Assembly (NCBI GenBank): GCA_018398765.1
Contig: JAHBMJ010004200.1
Coordinates: 7,501-71,500, forward strand
Reading direction: 5' to 3'
Length of the DNA: 64,000 bases
Source of the DNA: Chromera velia
Lineage: Eukaryota > Sar > Chromeraceae
The translations under genes and the position numbers were made by a program. Under the pieces are notes generated by a model, which did not search any database, was not told the DNA's origin, and saw only the letters and a list, made by a program, of their open reading frames with translations. The first letter of the stretch is position 1. The number at the start of each line of letters is the position of its first letter. Shown one piece after another: positions 32,771 to 45,135 of the stretch.

Positions 32771-35700
32771 CGAACTGTGAATGGGGTGAGAAGTAAAGAA
32801 GACAACGGTTCCCTTTCCCGTTGGCTGGCCGAGAAAGATCCCGACCTAGCCATCTTCACAGAAGCAATGGACGTAACGAGGGACATCTCTTGTGGGGGGT
32901 GGAAAGGCAAAAACTTCAGTCACCGTGAGTGGTACCAGCAGTAACTAGGTACGTACAGAGGAGCCTATGATAGGGATAGCAGGAGTGGGGATATTTGTAT
33001 ACTTGTAAAACGAGCTGAAATCCGAAATCTCCCTTGTGGGCCCGAGTTTAGTTGAAGTGAAGATTACTGTGGGTGGGCGCAGGGTGTATGTATTCGGTCT
33101 TTACCTTCCCGGGTCCTGGTCTAATCACAGGGACAGTAGGGTCCCTGACTTCTTGAAGGATGTATTTGGGGGGGTCCCTCTTGAGGCAGACAAGGTGGTG
33201 ATGGGGGATTTCAATACGCACTCAGGCAGCCTTGTCCCCGAAAATCTTTTGTGGTCCCGTGCAGATCTCCTCCTCCCGCCGAGGGATTCTGGGGGGGTTG
33301 ATGGGATGGGAGAAAATGATGAGGGCTCAGAGGAGCCTGCCAGACCCTCGTTTGTCTGCACATCTCAGTGCAGCAAAGATGTTGACCACAGTGGGAGGGA
33401 CTTTATTCAGATTTGTAGTGATACGAATCTTGTTCCTTTGAACGGACTAACGGGAGAAGCAGGGGGAGAGTCCTTTGTTTTTCCTGGTGAGTGCACCCAC
33501 TATTCCAGACAGAGCAGCATGTCTACGCCCACTTCCCTCATTGATTACATACTTACTGACCTATCTACCATACAGAGGGTTTCTGATTGGGAGGTTAACT
33601 TTGATGGTATTGCCTCTCCCGACCATGCGACCGTTTCCTTCTCCTTTTCCCCTCCCTCGGCCGAACCCGAATCCGAAAATGCTTTCCCACCCCACCAAAA
33701 CCTCTCTGATTATCCTCCCCTTTTCTGTTCAAACCGCACAGCCCCGGTCTCTAATGAAAAAATCGCGCCACTTGCAGCAACGGTGAGATCGTTTGCTGAG
33801 GATCGATAGCCTGGCTTGTGGGCCTATCATGAGCAGATCGAACCATTCAAGGAGCCGCCTCTAGAGCCGCCTGCTTCTCCGCCTCCCCCAGTGTCCTCGC
33901 ATCCCCAACCAGGGCTGACTTCGGAGGGCGGTGACGATCGTGTGTGTCTGCACAGGTTAGTTAAGGAATGGTCGCGTGTGCTGGTAGGGCCGATCAAGCA
34001 GACAGGGGACAAGAGGCCTGGCCCAGAAGGTAGACGATCAAAGAGAGAGACATGGTTTGATTCGGAATATAAAGCTTTACAGAAAGAGGTTAGAGAAGCA
34101 GACGAGAGATGAAAGCTAGTGAGAGATGGGAATAGAAGGGAAATAGAGTTTGATAGACTGCAGAGGCTTCTCCGGGTCCGTTATACTCTATTGAAAAGAA
34201 AAAGAGTTGCGTGGGAGAGAGCACAAGCCCGGAGGGTACAAGAAGAGTTGTTAAAAGACCTGCTTACTATCTGGAGGAGAAAGAAAAAAGCTGCCTCAGC
34301 TGGGGGAGCTTCCCATCCTTCTCTACGTGAGTTCTCGAATCATTGGGCGGGGGTGTTTGAAGATAAGAATGAAGAGCCTCTCCCTTCCACCCTCCCACCT
34401 GCCCCTCCTCTTTTCTACCCTTCTATTTTGCCCTTCTCTTTCCATCAAATCTCCTCTGCTCTAACGAAAATGAATAGAAAGAAAGCCTCCGGCCTTGAAG
34501 GAATCTCCCCCGCTCAGCTTGACCTTTGTTTTGCGCACTCAGCGCTTTCTTATTTTTTACTTTTTGTTTTGTTTAATTGTATGCATATTTTTGCTTGCTG
34601 GCCTCCCTCCTGGAATGTGCTGCATATCTGCCCTGTCCCTAAAGGCCCTGCCTCTCCCTCTCTCAATGAATGGAGGCCTATTCACGTTGTTAACCCTTTC
34701 GTAAAACTTTTTGGTTTGCTGATGGACGGCCGTGTATGCTCTTAAGTTGAGCTTGACGTCAGGCAGTTAGGTTTCAAACAAGGAGTGGGTACGAGGGAAG
34801 GGGTACTAGACGCGCTTGTCTCTGCCATTTTTTCCTCTAAAAAGAAAAAGAAAGCTCTGCTGGCAGGCTTTGTTGACTTCTCCAAAGCTTTCGACACTGT
34901 GCCAAGAGGTAAGCTAATTCAGAAACTGAGAAGAGAAGGTGTGTGTGAGGCAGATGTGTGTATGATATGTGAAATGTACAGGGAGGTCTGGGGAAAGGTA
35001 GACGGGGACTCTTTGCGTTTCCGCGAGGGTGCTGGGGTAAAGCAAGGTGAATCAGATGCTTTCTCTCCCATTCTCTTTCTTATCTATATCAATGACCTTC
35101 CCCGTATGTGTTCAGTTAGTAAGAACGAGGGGGCCGTAGACAGAGAAGCAGAAGGAGCAGGATGGTCAGACAGCAGAATGGGGGAGGGCAGCGTCGAGGA
35201 GCCCAAGAGAGAGCCCGAACCTGTCCTCCTTAACAACTGCATCTTAGGTAGTCTGGGGTATGCGGATGATCTCTGTTTCCTTGCTCATTCCATCTCAGAT
35301 CTGCAAAAGAAGTTCTCAGCCTTGGAAGGGTATTGCAAGGAATGAAGATTGACTGTGAACTTAAAGAAAACGAAAATCCTAGCAAAAATCTTGCGTCTGT
35401 CTGCGTTGGCTCTGGGGCAGTCTGCAGGTAGAGTCATGTATGGTGGGAGGGAAGTTGAATGGACATCCCAATACAAATATCTGGGGTATGTTTTCTTTGA
35501 AGGAGGGTGCTTGAACAAGACAATTGAGTCCCATATTGCTTCTGCTTCGCGGGCTCTGGGAGGGGTAATTGGGTTGATTGCGAGCATGGGCCCGCTCAGC
35601 ATTGACGTGTAGGTAACAGTCTTTAGAGCCTGCTGGACCCCCATAGCGCTCTACTGCCTTGAATGTCTACCAATGCGGGATGCAGACCTGCTTGCTCTTG

Positions 35701-36608
35701 ATGCTTTGCAGCTTCGGTTTGCCCGTTGGTATGGTCATTTGTCTGCTTGCAGCCTCCGTCTGCCCTCTCTTTGCATCCTTGGTCTTCTTCCTTGCAAAGC
35801 CCTTCTCTGCTCCCGCGTGGCTGACTGGTGGCACTCTCTTTCCATCACAACACACACTATTCCTGCAGCCATATTGCGTACCTGGAAGAATAACTGCTGC
35901 CAACAATTCACAAGATCTATAGACAGGCTGCTTCGTTGGGCTGATTTGATTTCTGTTTGCTCGCTGAGGGTCGAGTCCGGTCTGTCTTCCCAACGCGGGC
36001 AGAATAGTTATAGGGCAGAAGGCACCGGCTCACTTTTCTTCAAGGGCAAGGTGAGACAGACAGTTGCAAAGGAATGCATGAAGGCTTCTGAGGATGATGG
36101 GCAATCTTCCTCTCACTTTCCCCTCCTTGCTAGACTCACCCCTCTGCAGCGTGACTTCCCGTCCTCCCGCCGTATGTTTGTCTTCCTCCTGTGCAGCAAG
36201 TCATCCTCCGGTGTTCCTTCCGTCTCTGCCCTTCCCCGTTCTGCCCTGTCGGTTACGGGGGGCTCAATCTTTTCTTTTTTGCGCATACTGACATATAACC
36301 CGATAGGCGGGCAAGGTGGGCTGCCTGTTGGTTGCTTTGATAGAAAGTTGTGCACCTATGAAGCCTGCTGCCGGTGTGTAGATGATTTTATTCATCGGCT
36401 CTCTGTCTGCCTCCGATGGACTGCCGAACAAGGCTTTTTGCAGTGGTTGGCATTAATTCAATCAGACTGCTTCACTCGTTATGACTCACCCTTTGCATCC
36501 GCCTCCTTTTCTGATCTGGGGGTTCGCAAGTTCATCACATCGCTCTTACACTCTCAACCCTCTCTCCTCTTTATGATTTCTCACCATATTGTAGTAAATG
36601 ATTGATTA
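32771..36608 (+). pseudogene. Non-LTR retrotransposon (APE endonuclease plus reverse transcriptase), inactivated
   Basis: Plus-strand LINE polyprotein. Endonuclease: start at 32771 (RTVNGVRS...DPDLAIFTEA), then GDFNTH, SLIDYILTD and SPDHATV up to 33809. Reverse transcriptase: NRKKASGLEGISPAQL, FVDFSKAFD (motif A), GVKQGESDAFSPILF (motif B), LGYADDL (motif C) and YKYLGYVF, about 34470-35612. A C-terminal region runs to 36608. It is interrupted by TAA at 32942 and a frame change near 33030-33040, then by five stops in one constant frame: TAG 33807, TGA 34110, TAA 34743, TGA 35343 and TAG 35610. No frameshift is seen over the last 3.5 kb. No poly(A) or microsatellite tail is visible at the 3' end. 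Confidence 0.85.
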
Positions 36609-36740
36609 GATTAAGCTTGAATAACTGTCGTCCACTTAGCTTGCAGCTGGCATAATTGAACAGACCCATGCATAATTGAACAGACCCGCCCGGAAGTTCT
36701 AACTCCACCTAAGGTTTGGTATCAATCAATCAATCAATCT

Positions 36741-37290
36741 ACTCTGATTTTCAAACTAATTTAGAATTTTAGTCTGCTTTTTGAACTAACTTCGAATTTT
36801 AGTCTAATTTTCGAATAAACTTAGAATTTTAGTCTGCTATAGTCTGCTTTTCGAACTGACTTCGAATTCTAATCTGATTTTTGAACTGACTTCGATTTTT
36901 AGTCTAATTTTCAAGCCAACTGTGAATTTTAATCAGGTTTCCAAACATGTTCTAAAAGCTAATTTTCTAATATATTTAGTAAGAAAAAATTTGCGTGCGG
37001 TGATAAAAAACTAGTCTGATTTTCGAACTAACTTAAAATTTTAGTCTAATTTTTGAACTAACTTCGAATTCTAGTCTAATTTTCGAACTGACTTCGAATT
37101 CTAGTCTGATTTTCGAGCCAACTCTGAATTTTAGTCTGGTTTCCGAAAATGTTCTAAAAGCTGATTTTCTAATACTTTTAGTAGGTAAAAAAAAAAAAAA
37201 ATGTCTGCGGTGCCACAAAATTAGTCTGATTTTCAAACTAACTTAGAATTTTAGTCTGATTTTCGAAATACTTCTAAAAGCTGATTTTCT
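36741..37290. repeat. 30-bp AT-rich minisatellite with higher-order structure
   Basis: Diverged 30-bp units of the form tct[ga]attttcgaactaact followed by tcgaattttag. Three blocks each end in a ttctaaaagctgattttc-type spacer (about 36940, 37150 and 37270), so the array looks like a repeated multi-unit block. Confidence 0.85.
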
Positions 37291-37957
37291 AATATTTATG
37301 GGTCTTAGGTTTTTTATCAAACATCTGCATGATTGTAATGCGATATGCAACATCCAAAGTCATTGCGATAATGACAACTGAATGAAGGGGGAAAACAAAC
37401 AGCAAGGGGGGGGAAAGCCAGGAAAAGCAGTGAACAGAACGAGAAAGACGGGGGAAAAACATACGAAACACTGGAATGAGAAGGCGAAGTGTTAAGCATT
37501 CAGCCGCATTCAGCCCCCGTCTTTCTTCTTCTTCTTCTTCTTCTCCTACCTTGCCTTCTGCAAATTGTGTGCCTTCAAAATGTCTTTCTCCCTCCCTGGG
37601 GAGATGGACACCAAATAAAAAATGCCCCCCCTTCTTCCAGTTGTTTAACCTCATGGAAGAATCGGTCTCCCTGATCAAAGATTGTCTGACATTCGTTGCA
37701 CGTCTGCTCTTGTTTTGCCAAACGGGCAACCTCTTTTGCGTGTTAACTTTTCTTTTTGGGATTTCAACGGTCTCGAATTCGGTCAGATTGGGAAAAGTGA
37801 GGGGGCAATACAACTAGTATGTCTGTCTTTTCGGGTGAGTAGAAGATTCGACCGGAAACCCACAGAGGTTACAGCAGCTCCTGACTGATAAGTTGAGGAT
37901 GTGAATCAGTTTCGAATAGTTTGCTTTGCCCAGGTGGTGAGACTGTGCAAGTTACAC

Positions 37958-40299
37958 TCACTGCTGTGCAAGCACCATACACTGGTTAGGCGGTGGCACG
38001 AGGTTACCCCCTCCCCCCCCCTCCTCCACGTCGATCACCTCCAGCGTAGCCCCCCCTCCTGAGTTCATCTCCACAATTTTTCTGGCATCAGGAACAACTC
38101 CGGCTGCTGCTCCAACATCAACCATGCTGTCTGGCACGCTATCGCTCATCGAACAGCTGGAAGCGAGAGCGTCTGCCCCCACTCGTTTTTTCTTCTGGTC
38201 GTCGATGAACTGCTTCACGAACGACCGGTTTGTGTGCGAGGTGTGGCAGTCAGGGATGTTGATATTGAGGGCTGCACTGCAAGAAGGGGGGAAAAGCTTG
38301 CACAAGAAGGGGGGGGAGCAGGGGGGAGAAAGGGGATGGGGGGGGTGGGGGTAGAAAAGAGGGAAAACAAGTAAACAGGAAGGGGGAAAACAAGTAAACA
38401 AGAAGGAGAAAAACTAGCAATCATTAGCAATCTAGCTGGCAAGTCAAAGAAGAATTAAAGGGAAACACTGACCCGTAATATCAGCGGCATCGCCATCTTG
38501 TAGTTTTCGTAAGGAATCCAGCTCCGACGCGATCTTTGCGTAGTCGTCGCCATGGTTCTGGTGAAGCTGCCAGACCAAATCCCTGATGGAAGAGCTGCAT
38601 CTGGACGGAGGCTTCGGATGGTACGAGATGAACGCGCCCCCTGGCCTTGTTTGTAGATTTGTGAGGTCTACCTCGGTCAGAGAAACAAGTCTCTCTGAAG
38701 ACATGATTTCTGTAACAGAGCAGCTGAGGTCCGCTGCTGCCAAGCTCTGCATGTATCCGATGCAGTGCAAAAACAAAAGGAAAAGAATCAGCGTGAAGCC
38801 AACGGGGGGAAAAGCGGGAAAAACGAGCGGAAACCTTAAGCCAACGGGGGGGGAATGGGGAAAAACGAGCGGAAAGCCGACGGGGGGGGAAAGGGGAAAA
38901 CCGAGCTGTCTGGCCGATTTATCCTGAAAGAATTCTGAGAGCTCCATCTCTGAGAAATACGGCGGAAGAGGGGGTTCATCAAAGTCCTCCTCGTTATCAT
39001 CATCTCTCTGATCACCTGCGTCCGCGGCGATCTGATCTCCACCTGATTCCGTCATTGGGTTGTGGGCTTGGGCGTATTCCATTCCCCACAGCTCTCCTAA
39101 GAGTCGACACGTTGGCTCTTTTCTTCGCAGATGTTCAAGACTCAAGTCCAAACGCTGACTCGTGATTTCGTAGTCACACTGTGCAGGTTGTCAGCCGCAA
39201 CCTGTGATAAAATTAAAAAGAAAAGAAATGAGACCATCACGACTATAGGGGGAAAAGAGGGGAAAACAGAAGAAACGGGACTATCAATGTCTATCATGAG
39301 ACCATCATGGCTGTAGGGGGGGAAAGAGAAGAAAAGAGACCGTCGCAGAGGCAGGGGGAAGAGAGAAAAAACATTTCACTCACCAGTTGGGCGAGGTCTG
39401 CCACCTCTGGAAAGAGCCCCCCGTTCTGTCTGATTGGATCGCCTGTCCACTTCGTCAGGCTGTTGAGGAGAACTTGTTGAAAGACCTTGTCCGACAGTGT
39501 AGAAGAGTAGAGCGCCCTCTTCAGCAAAGAATGCAGAGACTCCAGCTGTGAAGTAGACCAAGCAGTCTATTACACGCTGAATGCATACTTTTTGTCCCCT
39601 TTCCCCCTCTACAATTCCTTCTTGACTTCCCAGTAGAGAGAGACGCCATGCTAGGATGTTATGCGGATCTGACAAACATCCGTTCCTCACGTGTTTGAGC
39701 TGCTCCTCCCAGATCGCCTCCATACGGTCGGTGAAAAGCAGGACACCGTTGGAGGACTTTATCTTGAAAACATCGTACACGACCTGCAATGCATGTGTGT
39801 AAGAGAGGGGGGAAGAGATGGTAAGAGTGAGAAAGAAGCTATGCCTAGGAGTGCCTAAGGGTCTGTGGATCTTTGTAAGGGGAAAAGGGAACTAGAGGGG
39901 GAAAGAGAAAGACCAGACTCACTTGAAGGTGCCGTTCGAGTTCTGCAGGTTGAGGAATAAGTCTTCGGACGAGGGATTTTGCCTCGTACCGCATAGAGAT
40001 CTCCCCACCAGCCAACAACCGTCCAAACACAATTGGTAGAGGCCCAGATACAGGCCCAGAGTGAACAGACCAAGAGAAAAGGGACGGACATGGTTAAGGA
40101 GACAGGTGTGGGACTTCTGATTTTTGAGCAACAGATGAAAAAAAACAGTAAATCGGCAGACGGGGATTCTTTGTTCCCAGGGAGGAAGAGAAACACTGAA
40201 ACAGCAAAGAAACAAGTGTGGGGATGTTTCTGAAGTCGATGACGGAGCCTTTAGCTGGAAGGAGGAAGTCGTCATGATCGAAGAACAGAGCTTGGCAGA
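37958..40299 (-). CDS. Transposase-like gene, 7 exons, 5' end missing
   Basis: Exons 40299-40214, 40000-39923, 39783-39589, 39545-39384, 39178-38902, 38736-38473 and 38271-37958 join in phase to about 457 residues, stop TGA. Early part: FDHDDFLLPAKGSVIDFRN. Middle: EAIWEEQLKHVRNGCLSDP, then LESLHSLLKRALYSS and KWTGDPIRQNGG. Then CDYEITSQRLDLSLEHLRRK, an acidic linker (DDDNEEDFDEPPLPP) and a Cys/His block (DCHTSHTNRSFVKQFI). The HVRNGCLSDP...LESLH arrangement recalls the C-terminal half of transposase-like proteins common in algae and animals; family assignment (KDZ/Zisupton-like) is from memory and tentative. Its position beside an inverted end and the lack of room for further 5' exons suggest a shortened copy. 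Introns carry ggggaaaacaag and ggggaaaaacgagcgg repeats. Confidence 0.6.
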
Positions 40300-40463
40300 C
40301 TGAAGATTAGAGTCGCGCATCGAAAATTGGAGCCGGAAATCAGAGGTGTATTTTTTTGTCACGACCCCCCCCCCAATAATTAAGGGGAGGGTGAAGGGGC
40401 CAAAAGCCCCTGAAGGGACCCCCCCCCCCTTTTTCAGGGTTACCTCCGGGGTGTCATGCAATC

Positions 40464-42222
40464 CCATACATGCATAGAAGGCGCGAAGCCTAGCTTGTGG
40501 AGCGAAGCCGTACGTTCAAACGATGGAAATCACGATCTGATGGGAAATATAGTTCCGGCCCCGGCGCAGCCTTTGCGGCACCAACGCAGCGAGCCGGGAA
40601 CGTCAAATCCGTCCCGTGTGGGCAAGAAAAAATAGTGGTGGCGGTTTTATCCGCCGTGCGCTCAGAAAAATGTGTAAGTCAGAAAAGATAGGTTAAGTAG
40701 TTAAAGAGGAGTCAAACGAAGGAGAAAAGACGATAGTCCATTCTGATAGTTCCGTCGAACGAACCGGAACCCACCCTCCCACCGCTTTAAACAGTGCTTC
40801 TCCAATCCATCGCCTTAGCTGTAAAGCCGATCGACTACTCGGGTAGTGAACTCAGTTTACTGGGGAAGGACTATTCCGTACTGGTTTTTCGGGGTGAACG
40901 GGGGGGGAAGATTGTCGATGAGGGACCTAATCATATGCGGCATAGTGGGGGGCCGCTAGATCCCCCGAGCGCGCGCCTAATGTTGCATAAGCAAGTGAAA
41001 CAGCTATTCAGGCACCGGGTTTCAGCTAGCAGACGGCAGCCCCACCCCGATGAGTGATGCAGGTCTGGTAAAGGGGTAATACAGCATTCTCCTAAACTCA
41101 TGCATTGCATGATGGCCTATAGACCGATCAATAATAATAATAATAATGATGATGATGATGATGATGCTATACGGCATTAGGCGAAATGCGCCCCCTAAAT
41201 CCCTCGAGCGTGCGCCTAATGTTGCATAAGTAAGTGAAACGGGCCGCTAGATCCCTTGGGTACGTACCTAATGTTGCGTAAGCAAGTGAAACAGCTATAC
41301 AGCATTTAATTTAGGCGAAATGCGCCCCCTTGATACGGCTTAACGGAGTTACCCTTCGTTAAGATATGAATCTAGTTATGTCTATGGGTCCCACAGTCCA
41401 AACTAGGAGCGATCGGGATTTTTGCGAAGAAGTTTGAATGACGCATGCATGCACTCTGCACGATCTCTGCGCGTACGCGCACGTCTTATACACGTACACA
41501 AACTTTGACTTTTGTCAAATTTGCCAGACAATCTCACGAAGCTTTTTGCGTGGCACACCGGGAGTTGAAGATTCGGGTTTGCTGGTTGAGGGTGTCCGTG
41601 TAGAGTTCATGAATCTGCAGAAAGCAAAGCATCTGAACTGCACTTTGTTGTTAAAAAAAAAAAAAGAATCTAAAAAAGAATTGTTGACACTCAAACATTC
41701 TGTCGGCAACGTGAAGACAGAAACTCTAACCTCCTAGAGGCAACGGTTATTCGAGGAAAAAAAAATTGTTCATAAAATCGTTGACACCTAAATATACCTA
41801 AACATCCAGTTTGATGGTTTAAGACAGAACTGAATGCATTTAATTTGATATTCATTAAAAAAAAACAAAAAACGTTGACACCAAAATGTCCAATTCGACA
41901 GTCATTCAGAAAAAAAAGAAAAAAAGAATCATTGATGCTCATGTAAATATCTAATTTAACACTCGTTCCGACTCGTTCAGGAAAATAAAAAATTGTGAAG
42001 ACCAAAATATATCTAAATCGAGAGAGCAGTCGTTAAAAAAAAAAAAAATCGTTAATACTCAAACCGTTCATTCGACACTGGCAGTCCGTCAGGAAAAAAA
42101 CAATTGTTAACAGTCAACGGTTCAATTTTTAGTTCAAATCCATTGTCAATTTCGATACTAGTTTTGATATTTCAACAATCGTTCCGACTTAATCGTTCGA
42201 AAAAAAAAAAACCTGCATGTTT
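40464..42222. repeat. Repeat-rich spacer: retroelement-like tail and direct repeats
   Basis: 40963-41012, 41192-41240 and 41244-41300 are three copies of a repeat with the core cctaatgttgcataagcaag and gtgaaac. Between them, 41130-41166 is (aat)n followed by (gat)n, a tail seen at the 3' end of some non-LTR elements. 41650-42220 holds degenerate units around gacactcgttc plus A runs. No gene recognised. Confidence 0.6.
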
Positions 42223-43666
42223 ATACCCAAATATCTAATTCCACACTCGTTCGAAAAAAAAAGAATCGTTGACACCTGAACATCCAATTTGACACTCGTT
42301 CAAAAAAAAAAAAAAAATCATGTTAACAGTGAACTTGACACTGAAACATCCAATTTGACACTCGTTCAAAGAAAAAAAAAAGAATTCTTGACAGTACTAG
42401 TGACAGTACTATAAATTATCAATTAAACTTAGAAGATTGATAATTATGGGATAAATTAATTAAATCTCTAGTTAAATCTATTATTAAGACTTTGGCAGAA
42501 CAGTATTACACGCGGGGTACGTTTGTATGACTGAGTGATTAATGTAGGGAATTATAAATAGAACCATACCAACACAGATGTAACAATCTGATTGGATAGA
42601 CACGATGCAGAGCTGGCGTGAAGAGGCCAAAGAATGTGAGGTCTGACACCCACTCAAGAGGGTGAGACAGCCATGCCATATTATTTTAGGCATGTAGACT
42701 GCTAAGTAGACTGATAGATAGACCGAACGCATGGCCCTTCTTTCTAACTTAACGGGGACCACAGGGGAAGGAACTCTTTTCAACAAGCATGCTGATTCAC
42801 CTAAGCTGCAAGTCAGCAGACCGGGAAGCCAAAGGGACCCTCTTCACCACCACCATACAAAAAACCTCCTCTGTCCCTCTCTCCCAATACCCGACTGAAA
42901 CCGAGACTGTACGTGGCGCACATACGAGCATGCAGCTGACCCAGAAGAAACCTGCCCCCTCAGCAGGCTGGTTTTCTTCGCTCCTGTTGCAAACGTTGTC
43001 TGTCAGGACACCGCGACTGATTGAGTCCTGTCGATCGGTTTAGCAGGTAAGCAGCTGAGGAAGGTGGTCGAGAATACTCAGCTGCCCGCCTACCACGTCT
43101 TTGTGACCTCGGCAGTAGTGGCGTCCCCTCTTCAACCAATCATACAGAGGTTTGTGTGTGTATGTGTGTGTGCACTTGGGGTCATGCAGATTTAAGTGGA
43201 CGTCTGTCCTGCGCTCTTTGGGCGAGAGACGTTCAACAAAAGAAGAAAGAATCACTTGATGAATGAGAAAGCGAGCTAGAAAGCGAGCCAGTGAATGAAC
43301 AAGGGAGCATGGAACACGAAGGGAATTAAAAGCAGATAGGCAGACAAAAGAATACTGACGGTGTTCCTGAATCAGGTGCATGCCCGCATGTAGACACACA
43401 AATCGCACAAGCGGGGGGCCGGGAGGAGGTACGGAAGGAGGGGGAGAAGAGACAGTCAAGATGAATGGAGGAATCAACAACTGACACAGAAAGAATGGTA
43501 AATCAATTACCGCCATGATTTCTTTCACTGCCCCCCCCTTTGTATGAGATGAGACCTACACACAAAGTCACCAGCCACGCCCTCTTTCCCTTCTTTTATA
43601 TGCGCTCCATTCCCTTCCCGCCCTCTTCTTTCCTTCCAGTCTTCTGAAAAGAGCGAGGGTTATAGA
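42223..43666. repeat. 1.44-kb tandem direct duplication, copy 1
   Basis: Nearly identical to 43667-45135. The unit starts at atacccaaa and ends at gagcgagggttatagaa. It contains matching open frames on both strands that differ only by substitutions, none with a recognised domain. A donor-like cag|gtaagc lies at 43044. Confidence 0.93.
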
Positions 43667-45135
43667 ATACCCAAACATCTGATTCCACACTCGTTCGAAG
43701 AAAAAAGAATCGTTGACACCCGAACATCCAATTTGACACTCGTTCAAAAAAAAAAATCATATTAACAGTGAACTTGACACTGAAACATCCAATTCGACAC
43801 TCGTTCGAAGAAAAAAGAAAAAGAATTCTTGACAGTACTAGTGACAGTACTATAAATTATCGGAACATATCAATCAATCAATCAATCAATCAATTAAACT
43901 TAGAAGATTGATAATTATGGGATAAATTAATTAAATCTCTAGTTAAATCTATTATTAAGACTTTGGCAGAACAGTATTACGCGCGGGGTACGTTTGTATG
44001 ACTGAGTGATTAATGTAGGGAATTACAAATAGAACCATACCGACACAGATGTAACAATCTGATTGGATAGACACGACGCAGAGCTGGCGTGAAGGGGCCA
44101 AAGAATGTGAGGTCTGACACCCACTCAAGAGGGTGAGACAGCCATGCCATATTATTTCAGGCATGTAGACTGCTAAGTAGACTGATAGATAGACCGAACG
44201 CATGGCCCTTCTTTCTATCTTAACGGGGACCACAGGGGAAGGAACTCTTTTCAACAAGCACGCTGATTCACCCGAGCTGCAAGTCAGCAGACCGGGAAGC
44301 CAAAGGGACCCTCTTCACCACCACCATACAAAAAACCTCCTCTGTCCCTCTCTCCCAACACCCGACTGAAACCGAGACTGTACGTGGCGCACATACGAGC
44401 ATGCAGCTGACCCAGAAGAAACCTGCCCCCTCAGCAGGCTGGTTTTCTTCGCTCCTGTTGCAAACGTTGTCTGTCAGGACACCGCGACTGATTGAGTCCT
44501 GTCGATCGGTTTAGCAGGTAAGCAGCTGAGGGAGGTGGTCGAGAATACTCAGCTGCCCGCCTACCACTTCTTTGTGACCTCGGCAGTAGTGGCGTCCCCT
44601 CTTCGACCAATCATACAGAGGTTTGTGTGTGTATGTGTGTGTGCACTTGGGGTCATGCAGATTCAAGTGGACGTCTGTCCTGCGCCCTTTGGGCGAGAGA
44701 CGTTCAACAAAAGAAGAAAGAATCACTTGATGAATGAGAAAGCGAGCTAGAAAGCGAGCCAGCGAATGAACAAGTGAGCATGGAACACGAAGGGAATTAA
44801 AAGCAGATAGGCAGACAAAAGAATACTGACGGTGTTCCTGAATCAGGTGCATGCCCGCATGTAGACACACAAATCGCACAAGCGGGGGGCCGGGAGGAGG
44901 TACGGAAGGAGGGGGAGAAGAGACAGTCAAGATGAATGGAGGAATCAACAACTGACACAGAAAGAACGGTAAATCAATTACCGCCATGATTTCTTTCACT
45001 GCCCCCCCTTTGTATGAGATGAGACCTACACACAAAGTCACCAGCCACGCCCTCTTTCCCTTCCTTTATGCGCTCCGTTCCCTTCCCGCCCTCTTCCTTC
45101 CTTCCAGTCTTCTGAAAAGAGCGAGGGTTATAGAA
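43667..45135. repeat. 1.47-kb tandem direct duplication, copy 2
   Basis: Second copy, about 27 bp longer, mainly because of a caat microsatellite at about 43872-43893 that copy 1 lacks. Other differences are scattered single bases and A-run lengths, so the duplication is recent. Confidence 0.93.

Larger units (their letters stand above)
32583..40455. mobile_element. Large DNA transposon with TIRs, 9-bp TSD and a transposase-like gene
   Basis: The left end ATCACCCCGGAGGT (32583) and the right end, read inward, ACACCCCGGAGGT share the 12-mer CACCCCGGAGGT. Both sides are flanked by CATGCAATC (32574-32582 and 40455-40463, the shared C making the duplication 8 or 9 bp). Contents: a LINE (about 32771-36608), a 30-bp minisatellite (36741-37290) and a seven-exon transposase-like gene on the minus strand next to the right end. 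An 8-9-bp duplication would fit several DNA transposon superfamilies; the gene content suggests a Zisupton/KDZ-like element, which I state as inference. The LINE is probably a passenger. Confidence 0.6.

Noticed and set aside
32942-35612. Idea that TGA encodes tryptophan in this nuclear genome
   Set aside because: The CobW, p62-like and transposase-like genes all end in TGA, and the LINE also has TAG and TAA, so simple inactivation is more likely.
36741-37290. CRISPR array
   Set aside because: 30-bp units follow each other directly with gradual divergence; no spacers.
43040-43528. Minus-strand frame conserved in both copies of the tandem duplication
   Set aside because: Conservation is explained by the recent duplication; the sequence has no domain and shows no coding bias that I can see.
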